A stretch of DNA of 64,000 nucleotides from Halicephalobus mephisto (Eukaryota; Nematoda; Chromadorea; Rhabditida; Panagrolaimidae). Below the pieces are notes generated by a model. That model saw nothing but the letters and a program-made list of their open reading frames with translations, had not been told where the DNA came from and ran no database searches. This document shows positions 37,448 through 50,680 of the stretch, in pieces; positions within the stretch are counted from its first letter, which is position 1, and the number at the start of each line of letters is the position of its first letter. The stretch is taken from the NCBI GenBank assembly GCA_009193035.1, contig SWDT01000012.1, forward strand, positions 673,229 through 737,228. The letters are read 5' to 3'. A program made the translations under genes and the position numbers.

Positions 37448-38488
37448 ATGGAATCAGCAACACGTTTTATGACTTATTGTATTCTCATTTCGATCTTAGT
37501 GTGCCTCATTTTACAGACGACAATGGCCAGGTGAGTTTTATTCAAAAATAAAAATTGTAAAAAATGCAAATTTTTTTATACTGTATTTTAGAAAAAAATT
37601 TTACATTTTTTATTTTGTTAAATATGTAAAAAAATATAAAAAGAAATCCATACGAAAATTCAAAAGTAATTAATCCTTCTCGACTGTCAATTTGACAAGT
37701 GTTCTTTGTACCGTATCCTTTGAGAAAATTTCAATTAATTTTTTCGATTTTTAAAAAAATAAATAAATTCCAGATGAGATCCAAAAAATAATTATTTTTA
37801 AATCATAAATTTAATTCATATTAATTATACCGTATTTTTTTCGAAAATTTTTATTTTTTAAATTTTAATTTTTTCGAACATGTAAATGAAAAAAATCGAA
37901 TTTAAAAAATAATCATTTTTGAACGGAGAATTTCACTTTTATCAATTGTACCGTATTCTTTGAAAAATCTTTATTTTTTAAATTTTTTCAAAAATGTAAA
38001 TAAAAAATTTAAAATCTCTGAAAATTAATCATTTCGAAATTGTGAATTTGATTCTTCTCAGTCATACTGTATTTTAGAAAATTTCGAAATATTTTTAATT
38101 TTCGAAAAATAAGAAAATTTAAAATATTTTTTATTTTTTAATTGTTAATTTTCGAAAAATATGAAAATTTAAAATATTTTTTAATTTTTAATTTTTGTTA
38201 GTTGTACTGTAGTTTTAAAATATTTTTTAATTTTGTTTTTTAAGGTCCATATCGCCACTGGAAACTCGGTCCTCGAACAGCAGACAGTATTCGGACGATT
38301 TGCAGAGACTTTCAGAAGACTCCAGCACCTTTCGAGAACCTTCGAAATTTCATCAAATGTCGAAACGTCGTCTCGTGGTCCGTGTACCGTTTGCCCAGAC
38401 CCCCGACCACAGTCAACTCCACAGACTTTATAAGACGTTATTCTCGAACAAGGAAAAGAAATATATGTCCATCAAAGACCTACTGTAA
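37448..38488 (+). CDS. Candidate secreted (neuro)peptide precursor, 108 residues
   Basis: Exon 37448-37530 ends at AG|GTGAGT, and exon 38245-38488 follows the acceptor TTTTTTAAG, joining in phase. Residues 1-27 are a strong signal peptide (MESATRFMTYCILISILVCL...). A Ser-rich propeptide follows, then a tribasic KRR at 68-70 and KEKK at 97-100. These would release a 26-residue peptide starting LVVRVPFAQTPDHSQL, followed by a short tail. There is no C-terminal Gly for amidation and no cysteine. I do not recognise the peptide family. The segment is markedly less AT-rich than its surroundings, which supports coding. The weak acceptor (AAG rather than CAG) and the 714-bp intron are the main doubts. 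Confidence 0.55.
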
Positions 38489-39810
38489 TAGAAGACAGAA
38501 ATGTAAAGGGATGTATTTTTTTCGTCCACTAGCGAGCCAGAGGAAGGTCAGCTCCAGCTTGGATATTGACCACGCTGAAGATGAACCTCCTTCTGGTGGA
38601 AATGTACTCTATTTGTATTATTTGTACTTCGTGTGTCGTTGTCAAAGAAATGGTTTCCCGTTTTTAAACTATCGATGACAAGAGTGAAGTTGACTTTGGA
38701 GGACCTTAAAAGTAGTAGTTTTCATAGAACTTCCTTGATTTCATTTGATAAGTGATACAATTGCTAAAATAACTTGACTTGAGATGGCATTTTTTGATTG
38801 ATAAAAAACTAAAAAAATTTAATTTTTCATAACTTTTGGAAAATTTTAAAAGTAGTAGTTTTTGTATTTTTTACTTGACTTGAGATGGCAGTAACTTTAT
38901 AAGTAATGTTATTTCGAAACTGACTTGACCTTGGTTGAACTTTTTAAACAAGTTATATAAAAAATAACTTGACCCCAAATGACCTTCCCTAATGAGTAAT
39001 ACTGTTTCGAAATTGGACTTTTTAAATAAGTAATGTAAAAATTAACTTGAGATGGCAGTAACTTTTAAGTAATGTTATTTCGAAACTGACTTGACCTTGG
39101 TTGAACTTTTTAAACAAATTATATAAAAAATAACATGACCCCAAATGACTTTTGCAAAATTTTGAAAATAATAATTTTCAAACTTTATTTTTCCAGTTAA
39201 CACAACTTCAAAGATAACTTGACTTCAAATTACTGTTAGTGAATCTTCAATTTCATGAAAATACTGTAACTTTTTAATATATTTGAATCTACTTCAAAGA
39301 TTACTTTTTCTATTATCTCTAATCTATCCAAAATTAATTCTCAATTCGCCTCCACTTCCCCCTCAAAAAATTAAATCCATTTTTAAATAAAGATTTGTTT
39401 CATCATCAATATCCTGAAATTTTTCATCTTCAATATCTCCCAACTAAATGCATTCCTTAATCAAAAAAAAGAAAAATAGACACGTGTTGTTATTTTTGGA
39501 ATTTACTGTTGCAGAAAAAACTGACGTAATCGAGGCGATTGTTGACCGTCTAAGGGACATCCTCGAAATCTCGTTGTTTCTTCTCAAAGATGCGTACATC
39601 CTCTTCCGGGATCTCGTGAAAGAGACTGACGCCAGTTTGGACCGCTAAATTTGGCAAATGTGTCAAGTAAAAACAAAAACAACTTCCGTTAAATTTTTTT
39701 CATCCAATTTTTGCAAATAATTAGTCTTCTAGACTATAAATGTATTCCTCTTGTGACACATGAGTACTATAACCGAAAGTAACAAGGAAACTCGAAATAG
39801 CATTGAACAT
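38489..39810. other. Intergenic repeats with one orphan exon-like segment
   Basis: Segments around 38880-39140 repeat phrases such as GAAACTGACTTGACC and AACTTTTTAAACAA at a spacing of about 190 bp. At 39515-39648, after the acceptor CTGTTGCAG, an open frame encodes TDVIEAIVDRLRDILEISLF (an amphipathic helix) and ends DASLDR before a stop. It looks like a last exon, but I could not find a partner exon in the right phase. Confidence 0.35.
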
Positions 39811-40931
39811 TTAAGCTGTTGCACGCTGTCCACCAGGACCTAAGAGAGCTTTGGCCATCAGAACGCCCATCTGAGCAGGAGATGCAGTTACTTCAACACC
39901 AGCGGCTTTGAGAGCTTCGATCTTGTCAGTGGCTGATCCTTTGCCTCCGGCGATGATGGCTCCAGCATGGCCCATTCGACGACCAGGAGGGGCTGTGACT
40001 CCAGCGATGAAGGAAACTACTGGCTTCCTGTTGGGGCCCTGAATTTAAATTTAAAAAAAACTAAGATATACAAAAAACATACACAATTGTGTTCCTTGAT
40101 ATATTCAGCGGCTTGTTCTTCTGCCGTTCCGCCGATCTCTCCGATGAGAATGATTCCCTTGGTTTGCTCATCCTTAAGGAAGATATCCAGACAATCAATG
40201 AAGTTTGTTCCGTTGAAGGGGTCTCCTCCGATACCAACGCAGAGAGTCTGGCCGAGGCCTGTGGTAGTTGTTTGATGGACAGCTTCATAAGTGAGGGTTC
40301 CAGAACGAGACACGATTCCAATAACACCAGGTTGGTGGATGTGACCAGGCATGATTCCGATTTTGCATTCTCCGGGCTTGATGATACCAGGACAATTAGG
40401 TCCGAGAAGACGAGAATGATTTTGTTTCACCAACTTGTTCTTGACACGAACCATATCTTGTTGAGGAATACCTTCAGTAATACAGACAATAAGTTTGACC
40501 TTCGCATCCATGGCTTCTTCAACTGCAGCAGCAGCATGGGAAGCGGGCACGTAGATGACAGTAGCATCAACCCCAACTTTGTCCACGGCTTCTTGAACGG
40601 AGCCAAACACCGGTTTTCCGAGATGTGTCGTGCCTGCCTTGTTGGGAGAAACACCGCCGATGATATTAGTGTTGTACTTGATCATTTGTTCTCCATGGAA
40701 CGTTCCCTGAAATTTAAACATTAATTTTTTTAGGATTTATATATCAAACCTGTTTCCCTGTGAATCCCTGGATAAGAACTCGAGTATCCTTGTTGATCTG
40801 GAGATGCTTGTTAGTTTCAGAGTAAAATCTACTTCCAACTAGAAATTCATATATGAAAAGTTTTAAAAAGTGAAATTCAAACCTCTAGGGGTGGATCTGA
40901 ACAACGTGATCGAAGCTTTGCTGAATGCCAT
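39811..40931 (-). CDS. SUCLG1: Succinyl-CoA ligase (ADP/GDP-forming) alpha subunit, mitochondrial
   Basis: Minus-strand exons 40931-40883, 40838-40750, 40706-40083 and 40038-39811 give 329 residues. The first 20 residues ([16 protein letters not shown]) form an Arg/Ser-rich mitochondrial targeting peptide. The CoA-binding Rossmann domain ([14 protein letters not shown]) follows, then [34 protein letters not shown] and [15 protein letters not shown]. The phosphohistidine is His278 in [15 protein letters not shown]. The enzyme interconverts succinyl-CoA and succinate with nucleotide synthesis in the TCA cycle, paired with an ADP- or GDP-specific beta subunit. TTTTTCAG ends at 40936, only four bases before the ATG, a typical SL trans-splice position. 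The length matches the family. Confidence 0.97.
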
Positions 40932-40936
40932 CTTTC

Positions 40937-41842
40937 TGAAAAACCGGAAAATGGATTCTTGTGGACCTTTAAACAGAAAACGAACAAGTGACAGACCCGA
41001 TCTGATGAATGGAATCGATTTGAACAAGTTGAGGGACTGACGCAAGGGCCACTCGAGAGATCTCTGGGACAAAAAAACAAGTATGTCTGTCGTTAGACAC
41101 GGAAAAACTGACAATAGATAAGGTAATGGAGGCAGATGGAAGAACTTTATTCTTTTTTTCCAAACAAAACTACAAATTTTCTTGTGGGATTTTCTTATCA
41201 ATTCCATCTCTGTTCCATTTAAATTCATTTTTTCCTTAATTTAATTCTACAATACTTGGAAAAAGTAATTATATTCCGGACAAATTTTATTTTTATTAAT
41301 GTGAAATTGTTCAATTCGATATAAAACTAATTAAAAATATTTTTTTTATTTAAATGAGTATTTTTGGGATTATGGACGATTTAGAAGTAGATAGAAAAGG
41401 TTTATGGATTTTTTAATTTAATAATTTTTTAAATAAAAATTGTTAATTTTTTTCTAAAAAAATTTAAAATTTGACGAATTTTGTAATTTAAAAAATTCTG
41501 CAAAAATTGAATATTGTTTAATTTTATTTCTGAATTCAAAATTAAAATTCTCTAAATTTCCAAAAATTTCCAGAATTTGAATTTCGTGATTTAATAGAAT
41601 TTTAAAAATTAAAATTTAATATTTTTCGAAATCAAACATTTTGAAAATCACCAAAATCTTTCAAAATTTTAATCATGTATTTCGTAATCAAGTAATATTA
41701 CACAAGGACAGGATTTTCTGAGAAATTGAATCATTAAAAACTTATTTTGGTAGATATTTCTACAAATGCCCTCAGGCGTTCTATATTGTTATTGTTGTCT
41801 TTTATGAAGACTAGACAGAAATATATTGTAGAACAATGTTAA
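40937..41842. other. AT-rich upstream region of SUCLG1
   Basis: There is no exon-like segment beyond the gene start. The right half is A/T homopolymer-rich, ending in the MITE at 41843. Confidence 0.45.
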
Positions 41843-42023
41843 TACAGTAGAACTTGGATATAAGGTACCCCCTTGGGATCGGGCAAAGCGTATTTTATAA
41901 GAAAGGATATGTTATAGCAGGGGTAAATTTGAAGACAGACTAACCAAATTCACTCCCTCACACCGTATGCTACAACAAGAGATATGTTATGCCGGGAGTA
42001 TCTGATATCCAAGTTCTACTGTA
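41843..42023. mobile_element. MITE, Tc1/mariner-like ends (copy B)
   Basis: A 181-bp element with perfect 19-bp terminal inverted repeats: TACAGTAGAACTTGGATAT at the left and ATATCCAAGTTCTACTGTA at the right. It is the better preserved member of the family represented at 1437-1613. It has no coding capacity, so it would depend on a transposase elsewhere in the genome. Confidence 0.88.
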
Positions 42024-42064
42024 TAAGCCCAACACCGAGAGAACCCGTCCGACGTGAAATATGT

Positions 42065-42310
42065 TCTTTTATAGTCCTCAATGGAGAGAGAGGACTGTTT
42101 AGCCTGGGGCGTTCTGGATATCTCCGGTTGTGGAGACTACGCATCCACAACAACGATATTATGACATAATAGCATAACACCTGGGGACCCTGTTTGATAT
42201 GGTGTGTTCCTTTTTGTACTCCTTATTAGATAGAAGGTTGTCTAGCCTCCGGCGTTCTGGATATCTCCGGTCATGGAGATCACACATCCGCAACAGTTAT
42301 CAACCCAACG
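42065..42310. repeat. 143-bp direct repeat pair, GGCGTTCTGGATATCTCCGG
   Basis: Two diverged copies of a non-AT-rich segment share GGCGTTCTGGATATCTCCGG at 42108 and 42251, flanked in both by a TAGCCT box and a short CATCC(A/G)CAACA box. The copies could be a decayed element or duplicated regulatory DNA; nothing indicates coding. Confidence 0.7.
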
Positions 42311-42877
42311 ATAATTTCAAGTCCCTCAAGGCGTTCCTGATGAATAACCTTTTTATTGCTTTAATCCAATAACAAACAAAAAAGAACATTATGATGACAA
42401 TTATGTTGAAATTCATCAAGCAAATACAGTAAAAAAACAATGTTTATTTAATCTTAAAAGTCAAATTTTTTGTATTTTCTGTTATCGAAGATTTTAGAGT
42501 TTTTATGCATCATTATTTTCCTAATTCATTGGGATTATTTTCGTATTAAGTGGTTTTCGACATTAAGTCTCTTATTTGTCCTCGAAAATACCGTAATCAT
42601 TAACTAAGAACTTGATATCATCTGGGCAACTGGGATTAATTTACTTGAATACAGTAATCTCTGGCAAAACATCGAAAGAATCATAATAAAAAGATTGAAT
42701 CTCGAGGGGATTTACAAAAATTTAAAAAAGTAAAAAAATTTAAATTTTAAAAAAATAAGAAAATAAAAAAATTTTAAAAATAAAAATCAATGAAAATTGC
42801 TTTTTAAAATTATTACAGTAATTTAAAGGATTATTTATTTTTCAATTAACATGTAATAAAATTATGATAATTGGAAA

Positions 42878-43651
42878 TTAAGAAGATTTAGAAGCACCGG
42901 AAAAGTTTTGTTGATTTTGTTGTTGTTGAAATTTTGGATTTTGTCCGAAATTCCAGACGGCTGTGCTTTGATTTCTGGCAGAATTTTCAGAAGCTTCGAA
43001 TCCTGAAGCACCGGGGAAATTGGATTCACCTTTTTTGCTTTCTTCAGGTCTTCCAGTGAAGTTATTTTGGCCGAAGTTGTTTTCTGGACGAGTTCCATTT
43101 CCACCAAAGACCCCTGGGAACCCGTTTTCACTGTTCGAAGGTCCTAAGCCTTGGGAGATTTCTCGACGATTTTGAGATCTTCCAGTGGATCCATTTTCGT
43201 TATTTAAATTTCCTTGATTTTGGAAACCTCCTTGAAAATTTCCAGTAGATTGATTTTTGTTATTTAAATTTCCTTGATTTTGGAAACCTCCTTGAGATCT
43301 TCCAATTGATCCATTTTCGTTATTTAAATTTCCTTGATTCTGAAAACCTCCTTGAAAATTTCCAGTAGATCCATTTTTGTTATTTAAATTTCCTTGATTC
43401 TGGAAACCTCCTTGAAAATTTCCAGTGGATCCATTTTTACCTCCAGAAGGTTTGCTGAAATTTCCAGATTCAGAAGCTCCAAAAACAGGAAGTTGTTCAT
43501 TATTTTGTCTGGGATTTCCAGTAAATCCATTTTGTTGATCATTTCCAAAAACTCCATTTTGTTGATTTTCAGCATTTCTTCCGTTTTCATTACGGTAGTT
43601 TTCTTGAGCAATAGTCAAGTACACAAAACAAAAAATAACAATAACTTTCAT
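42878..43651 (-). CDS. Secreted Gln/Asn/Gly-rich repeat protein
   Basis: A single exon encodes 257 residues. MKVIVIFCFVYLTIAQ is a signal peptide. The mature protein is almost entirely Asn, Gln, Gly, Ser and Phe. It contains four tandem 20-residue units of the form GNFQGGFQNQGNLNNENGST, matching a 60-bp DNA repeat. There are no cysteines in the mature part and no transmembrane segment. The composition resembles low-complexity extracellular or prion-like nematode proteins (cuticle, glue or abu/pqn type), but abu proteins are Cys-rich and this one is not. The function is unknown. Confidence 0.82.
   Translation of the reverse strand: MKVIVIFCFVYLTIAQENYRNENGRNAENQQNGVFGNDQQNGFTGNPRQNNEQLPVFGASESGNFSKPSGGKNGSTGNFQGGFQNQGNLNNKNGSTGNFQGGFQNQGNLNNENGSIGRSQGGFQNQGNLNNKNQSTGNFQGGFQNQGNLNNENGSTGRSQNRREISQGLGPSNSENGFPGVFGGNGTRPENNFGQNNFTGRPEESKKGESNFPGASGFEASENSARNQSTAVWNFGQNPKFQQQQNQQNFSGASKSS
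43201..43440 (-). repeat. 60-bp coding tandem repeat, 4 units
   Basis: The phrase TATTTAAATTTCCTTGATT begins at 43201, 43261, 43321 and 43381, so the period is exactly 60 bp. The units differ mainly at the codons that switch between GNFQ and GRSQ and between NKNGST and NENGST. In-frame period and near identity suggest recent unequal exchange. Confidence 0.95.
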
Positions 43652-45793
43652 TTTAGATTTTACAAAATTTAATTTTAATATTTTTCATTTTAAAGTTTGG
43701 TTTTTATACTAAATCTTATTTATGGTTTTTCAAACATCCAGATCGCTTTTGTGAAAACGGCCAAAAAAGAAAAATTTAATCTCGAAAACGAGTTCGGTGA
43801 ATTTTAAATTATTGGATGATTCATAAATCGAGGACAAATCAGATTACAGTAGGAATTTTCGAATTATCATATTATAAAAATAAAAAAACAAATTTTATGA
43901 CAAAGTTGTCTCGGCAAAAATTTCCGAAACTGAAAATTTTGGAATTTTTTATAAATGTCCAAATTAGAAATTTCTAAGATTCCGAAATTTTTTAAATTTC
44001 TACAAAATTCTGAAAAATTATAAACATTTTTTTAAATATCGAAAATTTCTATTAGGTTATACAAGTTTCAACTGGATTCTAGAAGTTCCCACGGAATTTC
44101 AAAAAATTACAAGTTTTTACGAAATTCTGAAAATTCCATAATTTTCTGCCAGATTTCGAGAGATTGTAGAAATTTTAATAAGATTTTTGAAAATTCTATA
44201 ACTTTTTGGATTCTGGAAAATTCTGAAATTTTCTAAAAATTTTTGCGAAATTCTGAAAAGTACTGGAGTTTTCTGCAAAAATTTCGAAATTTTTACAACC
44301 TTCTTTTTGATTCTGAAATTTTCTAAAAACTTTTGTGAAATTCTGAAAAGTGTTGGATGGTTTTTTAAATTCTGAATTTTTTTACAAAATTCCTGGAAAT
44401 TCCATAACCTTTTGGATTCTGGGAAATTCTGAAATGTTCTAAAAACTTTTGTGAAATTCTGAAAAGTGTTGGATGGTTTTTTTGATTTTGGAAGATCCCA
44501 GAATTTTTTATAAAATCTTCGAAAATTTCTGGATTTTTTTAATTCTTAAATATTTTTGAAATTGTATCAATATGAAAATTAAATTCTTGGATTTTTCAAA
44601 TATAAAATCACATTATTAATGCTATGATCCACATCTGCAAGAGATCAATCCGATTTGATGTCGAATTTGACTCGCACCGATCGGAAGTTGCTCTCTCGAA
44701 ATTAATATTTAAAAATCGTTTTTCTTCAAATTTAAGGTCTCATTTTTTTACTTCATAATGTCAAAATTTTATTGTTTTTTTCTTACTTAAAAATTCTTTC
44801 ATCTTCGCCCTGAATTTTGACCTTATTTATTGCCCATTTTGATTATTTTTATTTTTATCATTTTCTCCAAAAGTTGTTTTTCTTTTTTTGATCTTTATTT
44901 TTTTTGTTTTTTTCAATTTTGCAAAAAAGTATTTTCGAAAATTTACTATAATGTGAATTGAGATCTCGAATATCCATCAGAAGTTTAATAAATAGTTATT
45001 CATCTTCGAGGATGGATAGGAGGTTCTTGATCTTGATTTAGAAGTTTCTAAATTCATCGAGATGAAATATATTTTAAAAATTAATTGCACAATTGTGTAA
45101 AAAATTGTAAAATTACGGAAGTGTCACGTCGAATCGAAATTGTCACGTAGGTTAGTTCTCTAGAAAATTCTAAAATTTTCGCGTTGAGACAATATCGCGA
45201 AAGTTCTAATAATTTTTGTTTTTATAAAAATATAAGTTCTAAATTTTTACAATTTCTAAAATTAAAAAATAATTGAAATTTGACTTTTTTAATTTGTAGA
45301 AAATTCGTTTCGAGACAATTTCGCAAGTTATTTTTTGTTTATATAATGGTTTGATTTTGTCGAAAAATAAGATTGTCAACAAACCAAAGCAGCTGTCATT
45401 ATTGATCAAGATATCGACGAACCTTCCTATTACATCAGGTCAGCTTGGTTTGTTCATCTGATTGTTCTTTTTTCACTTTTTAAATTTCTCGACCGAAGAA
45501 AAATAGCGCAGAGTTAGTAGAGTTTTTTTGTTTATCGATTTGGCCTTCAAGAGAGAGGAAACCAGGACTGGAGTTGTTTTATTTCACTTTGCCTCTAGCC
45601 GTGGTGTGTTCGTGCATTTTAGGAGGTTTCTTGCATCATTCAAGATTGACATTCGGGCGATTTTAGCTTTTATTAAAAATAGTTTAAAATTCGATATATA
45701 ATCAAGGACTTTGGTCGTGTTATTTATGCTTATGTGTAATTTTGTTTTTTTAGATATATAGTTTTTATTTTAGATTTTTTACAGTTCTCAACT
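43652..45793. other. Divergent intergenic region with A/T repeats and enolase promoter
   Basis: 43870-44600 is made of degenerate TTCTGAAA/AAATTTC phrases. 45360-45660 is less AT-rich and lies just before enolase, so it probably contains its promoter and 5' leader. The acceptor TTTTTTACAG ends at 45784, nine bases before the enolase ATG. No separate gene is supported. Confidence 0.5.
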
Positions 45794-47721
<1,928 letters not shown>

Positions 47722-48537
47722 AGTGGATAACTGTTGGTTTATGTGATCCTCGTCTTTAGGTTTAACATTATTTTCTTTAGATATTATTTGCGTGTAGTAT
47801 TGGTTTTCAATAAAGTAATACTATTACCAGGAGTGAGTGGTGGCTTTATTTGAGTTTTAATATTTTTAGGTTAGAATGAAATTGGTCGATGGAGATGGAT
47901 TATGGACACAGGATGTGAACTAGCTCCTACCTCGATAATCCCTGAAGTTACGGTAGGAGAGTGTTCGTTTTTTATGAAGTTAGTGGCTTCAGAGAATTAT
48001 TATTATTGTGTTGGGTTTTACATATTGTTTAGAATAAGGAAATGAATTCTTAAAAACTTGGGCTATACTGCATTTCAGAAAATTCATTATATAACTGCTG
48101 AAAACTACTGTAGGAAATAGTAATGGTTAGCTATGAAAGTAATTAGGTAAGCATTAAAAGATGGTGCAAATATGAGAAATGAATGTTAATTTGTTCAGTG
48201 TTTTACAGAGAACCTGAGGTACAGTCCAATTTACAAGTGATTTTGGATAAGAATTTCCTTTTTTAACTACTGTGGGAGAGGAATGAAAAATATTCAAGAT
48301 TTGTCAATACAGTAAAGATCTATATCTTTTTCGTTCACGAAATAGTGTGCTTCTATTAAAACAGAAGTTTTTTACTTCAATTGTAACTTACTAGAGAATT
48401 TCCGAAAACTCTAACTTTCGAATTAACGAACATGAAAATAAATAGAATAAAGTAATTTCACCACTGCCGTCACTATCCTCTCTGAGATGCTTAAAATTTA
48501 TTAATTTTGACTATACCTTACTGTATAAAGAATAGGT
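47722..48537. other. Convergent intergenic gap
   Basis: Lies between enolase (+) and tyrosine hydroxylase (-). It holds the enolase polyadenylation signal and, near 48497-48502, the complement of AATAAA serving the hydroxylase. No gene seen. Confidence 0.6.
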
Positions 48538-50434
48538 CTAATGTTTGGTAAGTTTCAAACTCTCCATGGCATCCGCGAGTTGGTTGACGTCATCTCTGAG
48601 TCTCTTGAGGTTGTCTCTCGCGTACTCTTCTCTCTCGATTTGTCTGATGGATTGAGTGTAAGGATCATACACACTCACTTGGGGCTGATTCAAATTGAGA
48701 GCATATTTCTTTAACTTGATCATGGCATCTTTGATGGATTTAGCCACAAAGTACATCGGCTGATAATCGCTGTCCTCATAGGTCTTCATAGCACAGACTT
48801 CTGGTTCGAATCTCGGATGATCGGGGACATTGCTGACTGCATGTTGAAGTTCTCCAAAAGCCGAGATAAGTCCAGCTCCGATCGCTTTTAATTTTCCGTC
48901 TTGTTCGCATAATCCGAATTCGACAATGAACCAGTAAACAGTCGCAAGTTTTTCTATCTGTTCATCAGAAGCCCCGAGAGAAAGAAGACCGATATCCTGA
49001 GACATTTGAGCCATTTCAGGATCAGCAAACATGGGACAATGCCCTAGGATCTCATGAATGACATCTGGCTCTGGGCAATGATGGGGCTTGGAATGATGGC
49101 GAATGTAGAGGGTTGTTTGGAAGACGCGGAAAGCCAGGGAAGCAAGGAAATCCCTAGCCGACAGCAGTCCACCACAAGGGCGTAGTTGAAATCCTGTTCT
49201 TTCTAAAATAATTCATTTATCAATGGAAAATAAGTTTTAACTAGAATCTAGAATTGAGAATTGAGAATAGATATTCTAAAATATAAAAATTAAAGATAAA
49301 TGATTTCTTGATTGAGAATGTTGGCCTCTAGTTGCTAGGTACAGAGAAAATATCTATATAATGCACCCTATTAGACGCCGTAGATATAGTTAATAGAAAT
49401 ATTTTGACTACATAAATTTTACCGAATTTAAAATTCCTTCTCATCTTAGTACCTTTTTGATAAACCTAGATACTCATCTTTAACCTTTTCTGATCTCAAC
49501 TTCTGTTTCTAACCCAATTTGAAATCCTTACTCTGAACATAAGAACTGAGTTTCCTCAACGATGGGATCCTATCTGCCGTGATTAGACCCAAATCCTCCA
49601 TGATCTTGATGTTCTTCTGGTACTCAATGCAAGTGTGAGTTTCCCTTAAATCCTTCAAAGCCAGATAAGCATGTCTCCAGGTTTCATGTTCTTGTTGCGT
49701 GTACTCAACCTCGGGTAAAGGTTCTCCACTAGAAATCTCAACTTTTGGTCGGAAAATGAAAGAGAAAACTTACTGTCTGTACTTGTTAGCAATAGCGTTC
49801 AATTCTGCTCTTCTGTTGATGTAGGCTTCGTCCCCGTACCCTGGGTGTTTAGGGTCCTCAGTCGGTTCGTATTTACAAACAACATGGGCACATTTATCGA
49901 GATCAGAAACGTGTACTGGAATCCACTGGACCTTCTTAACGATTCCCGGGCGGTCCACAGCTTTAATCTCGATTCTTTCAATTTTATCAGTAACCAGCTG
50001 ATCGAGAACGTTCATGAGAATGACTTTCTTGGTCTCAATCTCTATCAGAATCTCCAGTTCCCCGGGATGGGCCTTGTCTGGACGAGTCTCGACGTGTCTC
50101 AGAGTAATACCATTAACAGAAAATCTCTGGATTATTTGAGAAAGCAAAGTTATACTATCATCTGAAATCTTCTACTTTACAGTAAATTAAGAAATTTAAT
50201 CTCACTGCAAGTGTTGATGATGACAATAAGTCTCGGAACTTCATTGTCGGGAGTTTGCTTGATGAGTTCAAGTCCATCATCGTTGAGTTTCTCGACGACT
50301 TCTTTGAAGGAGACTTGTCTACTTAGTTCCTTTCTCTTCTTAATCGTGTTCTCCCTCTTCAGTCCCTCAATTCGACCTCGTTCGATACTCGCTTGGTAGA
50401 CCAGGGAATCTCTTCTAGCCCCATTCGACGGCAT
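48538..50434 (-). CDS. cat-2: Tyrosine 3-hydroxylase (aromatic amino acid hydroxylase), CAT-2 type
   Basis: Minus-strand exons 50434-50206, 50161-49774, 49728-49532 and 49202-48538 join in phase to 492 residues. The N-terminus has [10 protein letters not shown], matching the PKA-type RRxSL site of tyrosine hydroxylases (Ser10 here). An ACT-like regulatory domain ([10 protein letters not shown]...[12 protein letters not shown]) follows, then the catalytic domain. The iron ligands are His321 and His326 in HEILGH and Glu366 in [10 protein letters not shown], with the family's 40-residue spacing. [18 protein letters not shown] and a C-terminal coiled helix ([17 protein letters not shown]) favour tyrosine over phenylalanine or tryptophan hydroxylase. 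It makes L-DOPA for dopamine. An acceptor ends at 50445, ten bases before the ATG. A retroelement LTR lies about 0.26 kb upstream. Confidence 0.93.
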
Positions 50435-50680
50435 ATCTAGGTCTCTAGGAGAAAATATTTTTAAAAATCTTCTCGAAGACAGAAAAACACCAAAAATAAA
50501 AATCGGAAGGCTTTCCACAGTTATATTCAATGACACCAATTGTCTACTCCGGAAGTATGCCGAAAAAACTCTTTCTGGAGCTTTCTGTAATTGTTTCCTC
50601 CTATGTGCAATTTCCCCATCTTGTGCCGAAGTAAAATGATATACTTTTGCAATTTTCTTGCTTCTTGATCGTTTAAAAGT

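Noticed and set aside
36999..37472. A 157-codon open frame just before the candidate peptide gene
   Set aside because: It is rich in Phe, Leu and Lys from A/T tracts, lacks a recognisable domain, and overlaps the peptide gene start in another frame.
40089..40724. A 211-codon open frame antisense to SUCLG1
   Set aside because: Shadow of the conserved ligase exon on the opposite strand; no domain or splice structure of its own.
48795..48820. GGTTCGAATC, resembling a tRNA B box
   Set aside because: It lies inside the tyrosine hydroxylase coding exon, and no A box or cloverleaf can be formed around it.
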